Source: Actinomycetota bacterium (GTDB lineage: Bacteria > Actinomycetota > Actinomycetes > S36-B12 > UBA5976). From it: 8,784 nucleotides of DNA. The first letter of the stretch is position 1; every line of letters starts with the position of its first letter. This document shows positions 7,480 through 8,784 of the stretch, piece by piece. The DNA is taken from positions 1 through 8,784 of the forward strand of contig CANKTT010000057.1 in assembly GCA_947486505.1 (NCBI GenBank), written 5' to 3'. A program made the position numbers and the translations under genes. The notes beneath the pieces are model-generated. The model made no database searches and was not told where the DNA came from. It saw only the letters and a list, made by a program, of their open reading frames with translations.

Positions 7480-8463
7480 TTATGCTTGCGGTTGGCTTTT
7501 ATTAACTTCAGCTAATGTCATGCGCTTGGCCAACTCTGGGGTCAAAACTTTTGGTTCCCATCCAAGTTGATTTTTAGCCTTTGAATAATCTCCAATTAGC
7601 GCGTCTACTTCTGTTGGTCGAAGGTAGCGCTCATCAAATCGCACGTACTTTTCCCAATCGAGACCAACAGCTTCGAAACTGAATTGCAGAAAGTCTTTAA
7701 CTGTGTAGGCCGAATTTGTTGCAAGAACATAATCATCAGGGGTGCCTTGCTGCAGCATGCGCCACATGCCCTCGACATATTCAGGGGCATATCCCCAGTC
7801 GCGGACTGAATCAAGATTTCCCATGTAAACAAAGTCTTGCTTGCCGGCTGCAATTCGCGCAGCAGCAATTGCGATCTTTCGGGTCACAAAGGTTTCACCG
7901 CGGCGTTCAGATTCGTGATTGAACAAAATGCCGTTGCAGGTATACATGCCATAGGCCTCGCGGTAGTTCTTGGTAATCCAGTATGAATACACTTTGGCGA
8001 CACCATAAGGGGAGCGTGGGTAAAATGGAGTTTCTTCATTCTGAGGTGGCGGTGTTGCACCGAACATTTCAGATGAGCTTGCCTGGTAAAAACGCGCAGG
8101 GACTTCGGTCATTCGAATTGCTTCGAGTAAGCGAGTCGATCCAAGACCAGTCGTGTCACCTGTGTATTCAGGCTCATCAAACGAGACACGCACATGAGAC
8201 TGGGCGGCTAGGTTGTAAACCTCATCTGGCTGGATCTTGTCAACTAACGTCACCATGCGGGTACCGTCTGAAAGGTCACCGTAGTGGAGAAATAGGCGAG
8301 CACCTTCGCTGTGTGGATCTTGGTAAAGATGATCGATTCGACTGGTATTGAAAGTTGAAGACCGGCGAATTAGCCCGTGAACTTCATAGCCTTTATCCAA
8401 GAGAAGTTCTGCAAGGTACGAACCATCTTGACCAGTGATTCCAGTGACGAGTGCTTTTTTCAT
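7480..8463 (-). CDS. gmd: GDP-mannose 4,6-dehydratase
   Basis: This enzyme removes water from GDP-D-mannose to give GDP-4-keto-6-deoxy-D-mannose, the first step to GDP-L-fucose, GDP-rhamnose and related sugars. It is a cytoplasmic extended short-chain dehydrogenase of 327 residues, near the short end for the family. The NADP-binding motif is [10 protein letters not shown] (7-16). The family-specific [15 protein letters not shown] (33-47), NLAAQSHV (84-91) and ASSSEMFG (128-135) are present. The catalytic set is a Ser near 130 (Thr in the E. coli enzyme), E132, Y153 and K157 in [26 protein letters not shown] (182-197) and DWGYAPEYV (222-230) are further Gmd hallmarks. The start ATG (8461-8463) has AAGGG about six bases upstream. 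It is first in a minus-strand unit with the flippase and probably the polymerase, and is divergent from fcl, which performs the next step. Confidence 0.98.
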   Translation of the reverse strand: MKKALVTGITGQDGSYLAELLLDKGYEVHGLIRRSSTFNTSRIDHLYQDPHSEGARLFLHYGDLSDGTRMVTLVDKIQPDEVYNLAAQSHVRVSFDEPEYTGDTTGLGSTRLLEAIRMTEVPARFYQASSSEMFGATPPPQNEETPFYPRSPYGVAKVYSYWITKNYREAYGMYTCNGILFNHESERRGETFVTRKIAIAAARIAAGKQDFVYMGNLDSVRDWGYAPEYVEGMWRMLQQGTPDDYVLATNSAYTVKDFLQFSFEAVGLDWEKYVRFDERYLRPTEVDALIGDYSKAKNQLGWEPKVLTPELAKRMTLAEVNKSQPQA

Positions 8464-8551
8464 TTCAGCCCTTACATGGCACGATTAGGTAACACGACAC
8501 TATTAGTCTAAACGTAGTGAGTGTCCCGTAAAGACTTAGGAGTTCCGACCA
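8464..8551. promoter_or_regulatory. divergent gmd / fcl control region
   Basis: These 88 bp separate two genes of the same pathway that are transcribed away from each other, so promoters for both are expected here. The best candidate is on the minus strand for gmd: TTTACG (plus positions 8527-8532), a 16-bp spacer, then TAGACT (8505-8510), which fits the TANNNT form of a -10 box. For fcl, TAGTCT (8504-8509) could be a -10 box but no good -35 lies upstream. The two -10 candidates overlap on opposite strands. Calls are from consensus only. Confidence 0.35.
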
Positions 8552-8784
8552 GTGCCTGTTATATCCAAAAATGCCAAGATATATATCGCAGGACACAGCG
8601 GCCTAGTTGGCTCCGCTCTATGGCGCCACTTTGAAGATGCCGGATATACGAATCTGATTGGTTGGCGTTCCTCGGAAGTTGATTTGCGTGATCGTGAACA
8701 AACGATTGCTGCTATCACCCCAGCCAAACCTGATGTTGTCATTATGGCTGCAGCAAAAGTCGGTGGGATTGTTGCGAATAACAC
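8552..8784 (+). CDS. fcl: GDP-L-fucose synthase, N-terminal part (3' end outside window)
   Basis: The product is the bifunctional epimerase/reductase (Fcl, also called WcaG) that turns GDP-4-keto-6-deoxymannose into GDP-L-fucose with NADPH. The 77 visible residues start at GTG 8552 with AGGAG at 8538-8542, nine bases upstream. There is no early ATG, so a search for ATG starts would miss this gene. The NADP-binding loop is IAGHSGLVGSAL (12-23), with the GxxGxxG glycines at 14, 17 and 20; GHSGLVG is typical of Fcl. RSSEVDLRD and the following VIMAAAKVGGI (residues 63-73) match the family, the latter being the conserved 'AA.VGGI' segment. The frame is intact to the window end. With Gmd across the intergenic gap it completes the GDP-L-fucose pathway, so the polysaccharide likely contains L-fucose. 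Confidence 0.95.
   Translation, partial: MPVISKNAKIYIAGHSGLVGSALWRHFEDAGYTNLIGWRSSEVDLRDREQTIAAITPAKPDVVIMAAAKVGGIVANN

Noticed and set aside
8536..8784. Minus-strand open frame at the right edge
   Set aside because: The plus strand here clearly encodes the N-terminus of Fcl with its own ribosome binding site. The antisense frame has no family features.

Overview
The window lies inside a surface-polysaccharide (capsule, exopolysaccharide or O-antigen-like) biosynthesis locus of a bacterium. It holds six complete genes, one decayed gene, and two genes cut by the window ends. Base composition is moderate to low in GC and GTG/TTG starts are common. The Gmd protein looks like those of low-GC Actinobacteria such as freshwater planktonic lineages. 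That assignment is an impression from the protein sequence, not something I could test. No rRNA, tRNA, insertion sequence, integrase or CRISPR array was seen.

Layout, left to right: the C-terminal part of a GT4-type glycosyltransferase (+, 1-576); a convergent two-gene unit on the minus strand made of a WcaF-like acyltransferase (start moved to 2270) and a GT4 glycosyltransferase (631-1734), joined by an ATGA overlap; a full-length glycosyltransferase pseudogene (+, 2345-3367) broken by three single-base losses; an intact paralogue of it (+, 3440-4555) followed by a plausible intrinsic terminator (4714-4733); a minus-strand run of gmd (7480-8463), a Wzx-type flippase (6224-7453) and a Wzy-type polymerase (4743-6080); and, divergent from gmd, the 5' end of fcl (+, from GTG 8552, running off the window).

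How the genes fit together: Gmd converts GDP-D-mannose to GDP-4-keto-6-deoxymannose, and Fcl turns that into GDP-L-fucose. The GT4 enzymes would add sugars to a lipid-linked repeat unit, and the acyltransferase would decorate it. The flippase would move the unit across the membrane and the polymerase would join the units. This is the classic Wzx/Wzy-dependent scheme with an L-fucose-containing glycan. The switching of strands between neighbouring genes, together with a dead glycosyltransferase beside a living relative, suggests a locus that has been rearranged and whose product may recently have lost one linkage. I found no evidence for a wholly new type of system here.
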